Source: Nannobrachium achirus
Taxonomy: Eukaryota > Chordata > Actinopteri > Myctophiformes > Myctophidae
Direction: 5' to 3'
Assembly: GCA_963921795.1 (NCBI GenBank)
Contig: OY997655.1
Coordinates: forward strand, 8,932,166 to 8,996,165
Length of the DNA: 64,000 bases
Shown here one piece after another: positions 63,091 through 64,000 of this stretch. The first letter of the stretch is position 1. Each line of letters starts with the position of its first letter. The notes beneath the pieces are model-generated. The model saw nothing but the letters and a program-made list of their open reading frames with translations, was not told where the DNA came from and searched no databases. The position numbers and the translations under genes are program-made.

Positions 63091-63791
63091 CCCGAACTTG
63101 TTCGGGATAGGCACCCTGTGATACGATCATATATCCCGAACTAATTCGGGATAGGCACTCAATGAGTTAAATGTTACAATATTAGAGTAAAAATGGAACA
63201 GGTCCATTTGGTTCCATTTATTCACTGAGTTACAGACCCATAAAGTTTCCAAAAGATTCCCTTTTACTTTGCTTATTAGCAATATAAAACGTTTTTATAT
63301 TCAGCAAAATGTCAGTAATGGTATTGTCTGCCTCTCATTATTGTCAAGGAAGAAAGTACTGTATGTCGCTGCCTTGCTTAAGTTTCATCAAGGCAAAAAA
63401 AAGCACCCTAAGACACTTCACATGTGTGCGTGGGACGAGGAGGGGGAGCCACCGTTGCACGGAAGTTACTTTCACTTTCAGCTTAGGACAAATGGCAGCT
63501 TTTAATCAATGCACAAGGATTTAAGGACAGACACCACGGTTTGATTTGATCATTGCACAGTCAATTATGAAGGGATTTCAAAAATTAAAACGTCTCCATA
63601 TTCCTTGGGAGGTCTACTTTGCAGAGAATCGCGGCCTTTGCGATTCGCTAATCGCTAGTGTTTTTCTTTTACCGCGATGCGGTGATGAGACCCGTTAAGA
63701 GAATCGGACCGGCAAAAATGATTGACCCGGTTCTGGACCCGCTATCATGGAACCGGGTCCTAAAAAGAACCGGTTTCGGGTCCCAACCCTA
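61910..63791. mobile_element. hAT-like element, TAGGGTTGGGA ends, 8 bp target duplication
   Basis: TAGGGTTGGGACTCG and GGGTCCCAACCCTA ends; CTCATTGG at 61902-61909 and 63792-63799. It interrupts sequence seen uninterrupted at 48514-48550 (CGCTTCCTATGAGTGG). The interior holds a one-armed hairpin (62343-62375), an A/T homopolymer block (63008-63088) and a segment near 62850-63000 shared with 48130-48280. Confidence 0.88.
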
Positions 63792-63799
63792 CTCATTGG

Positions 63800-64000
63800 A
63801 AGCGGTTTTCACCGCTTCAAAAATAAATTATAATTATAATGGGTGTTTTTAATGAATCTATCATGGTTAAAATGAAATTTGAAGTTAATGGGTGTGTGTG
63901 GGGAGAGGCCCTGGGCCTGGAGGGCCTGGTAACATTTACATCAAATATCTAAATATTCAATCAAGCTAATTAAAAACTGTTCAGGGTATTCATAAAAGCC
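63800..64000. other. End of window, AT-rich, no feature
   Basis: The palindrome GAAGCGGTTTTCACCGCTTC (63798-63817), shared with 48514, is the only recognisable element here. Confidence 0.5.

Overview
This window looks like transposon-dense nuclear DNA from a ray-finned fish. The evidence is an L2-clade LINE, a tRNA-derived SINE of fish type, many short non-autonomous hAT-, TTAA-, Harbinger- and Mutator-like elements, an ENDOD1-like endonuclease ORF, and single-exon genes derived from protein disulfide isomerase (PDI). There are no bacterial operons, rRNA genes, canonical tRNA genes or CRISPR arrays. Species assignment is not possible from the sequence alone.

Layout. 1-3.3 kb: a minus-strand L2-type LINE whose 3' end runs off the window; its whole coding frame is broken only by one TGA and one TAA. 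3.3-14 kb: a thicket of short transposons, often nested, carrying a recurrent ~60-80 bp near-perfect hairpin. 14.7-16 kb: a ~56 bp minisatellite split by a SINE. 16.3-17.9 kb: one repeat interrupted by two hAT-like elements that used the same 8 bp target, one of which holds a TTAA foldback. 21.1-22.1 kb: a 16 bp minisatellite. 25.3-26.0 kb: a long foldback with 9 bp target duplications. 28.5-38.2 kb: more foldbacks, a double-nested element with three 284 bp tandem units, a Harbinger-like element and one good candidate host exon (35978-36157, minus). 42-43.3 kb: two adjacent copies of an unnamed repeat with terminal palindromes.

44-62 kb is the most gene-like part. Two intronless PDI-derived genes, 44775-46091 (+) and 60152-61708 (-), lie in inverted orientation within a larger inverted duplication, each behind a TATA box and perfect CArG-type CCATATATGG palindromes. 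The minus copy is complete: basic N-terminus, hydrophobic signal or anchor, thioredoxin-like domains with altered CVPC and CGLC active sites, and an ER-retention-like HDDL end. The plus copy has lost the original start, the signal segment and the first active site. Between the arms sits an ENDOD1-like nuclease ORF (55536-57515, minus) flanked on both sides by the same 42 bp minisatellite, which it reads through in frame. Comparing the two arms gives an empty-site proof for a TTAA element (46144-46558) and an adjacent hAT-like element (46563-48409).

The hairpin family is the main unexplained signal. About 35 full or partial copies share arms close to AAATAGCAGATCTACAAGC but differ in their GC-rich tips, and they occur in at least five otherwise different non-autonomous element families. 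Functions are inferred from sequence recognition only; no alignment or database search was run.
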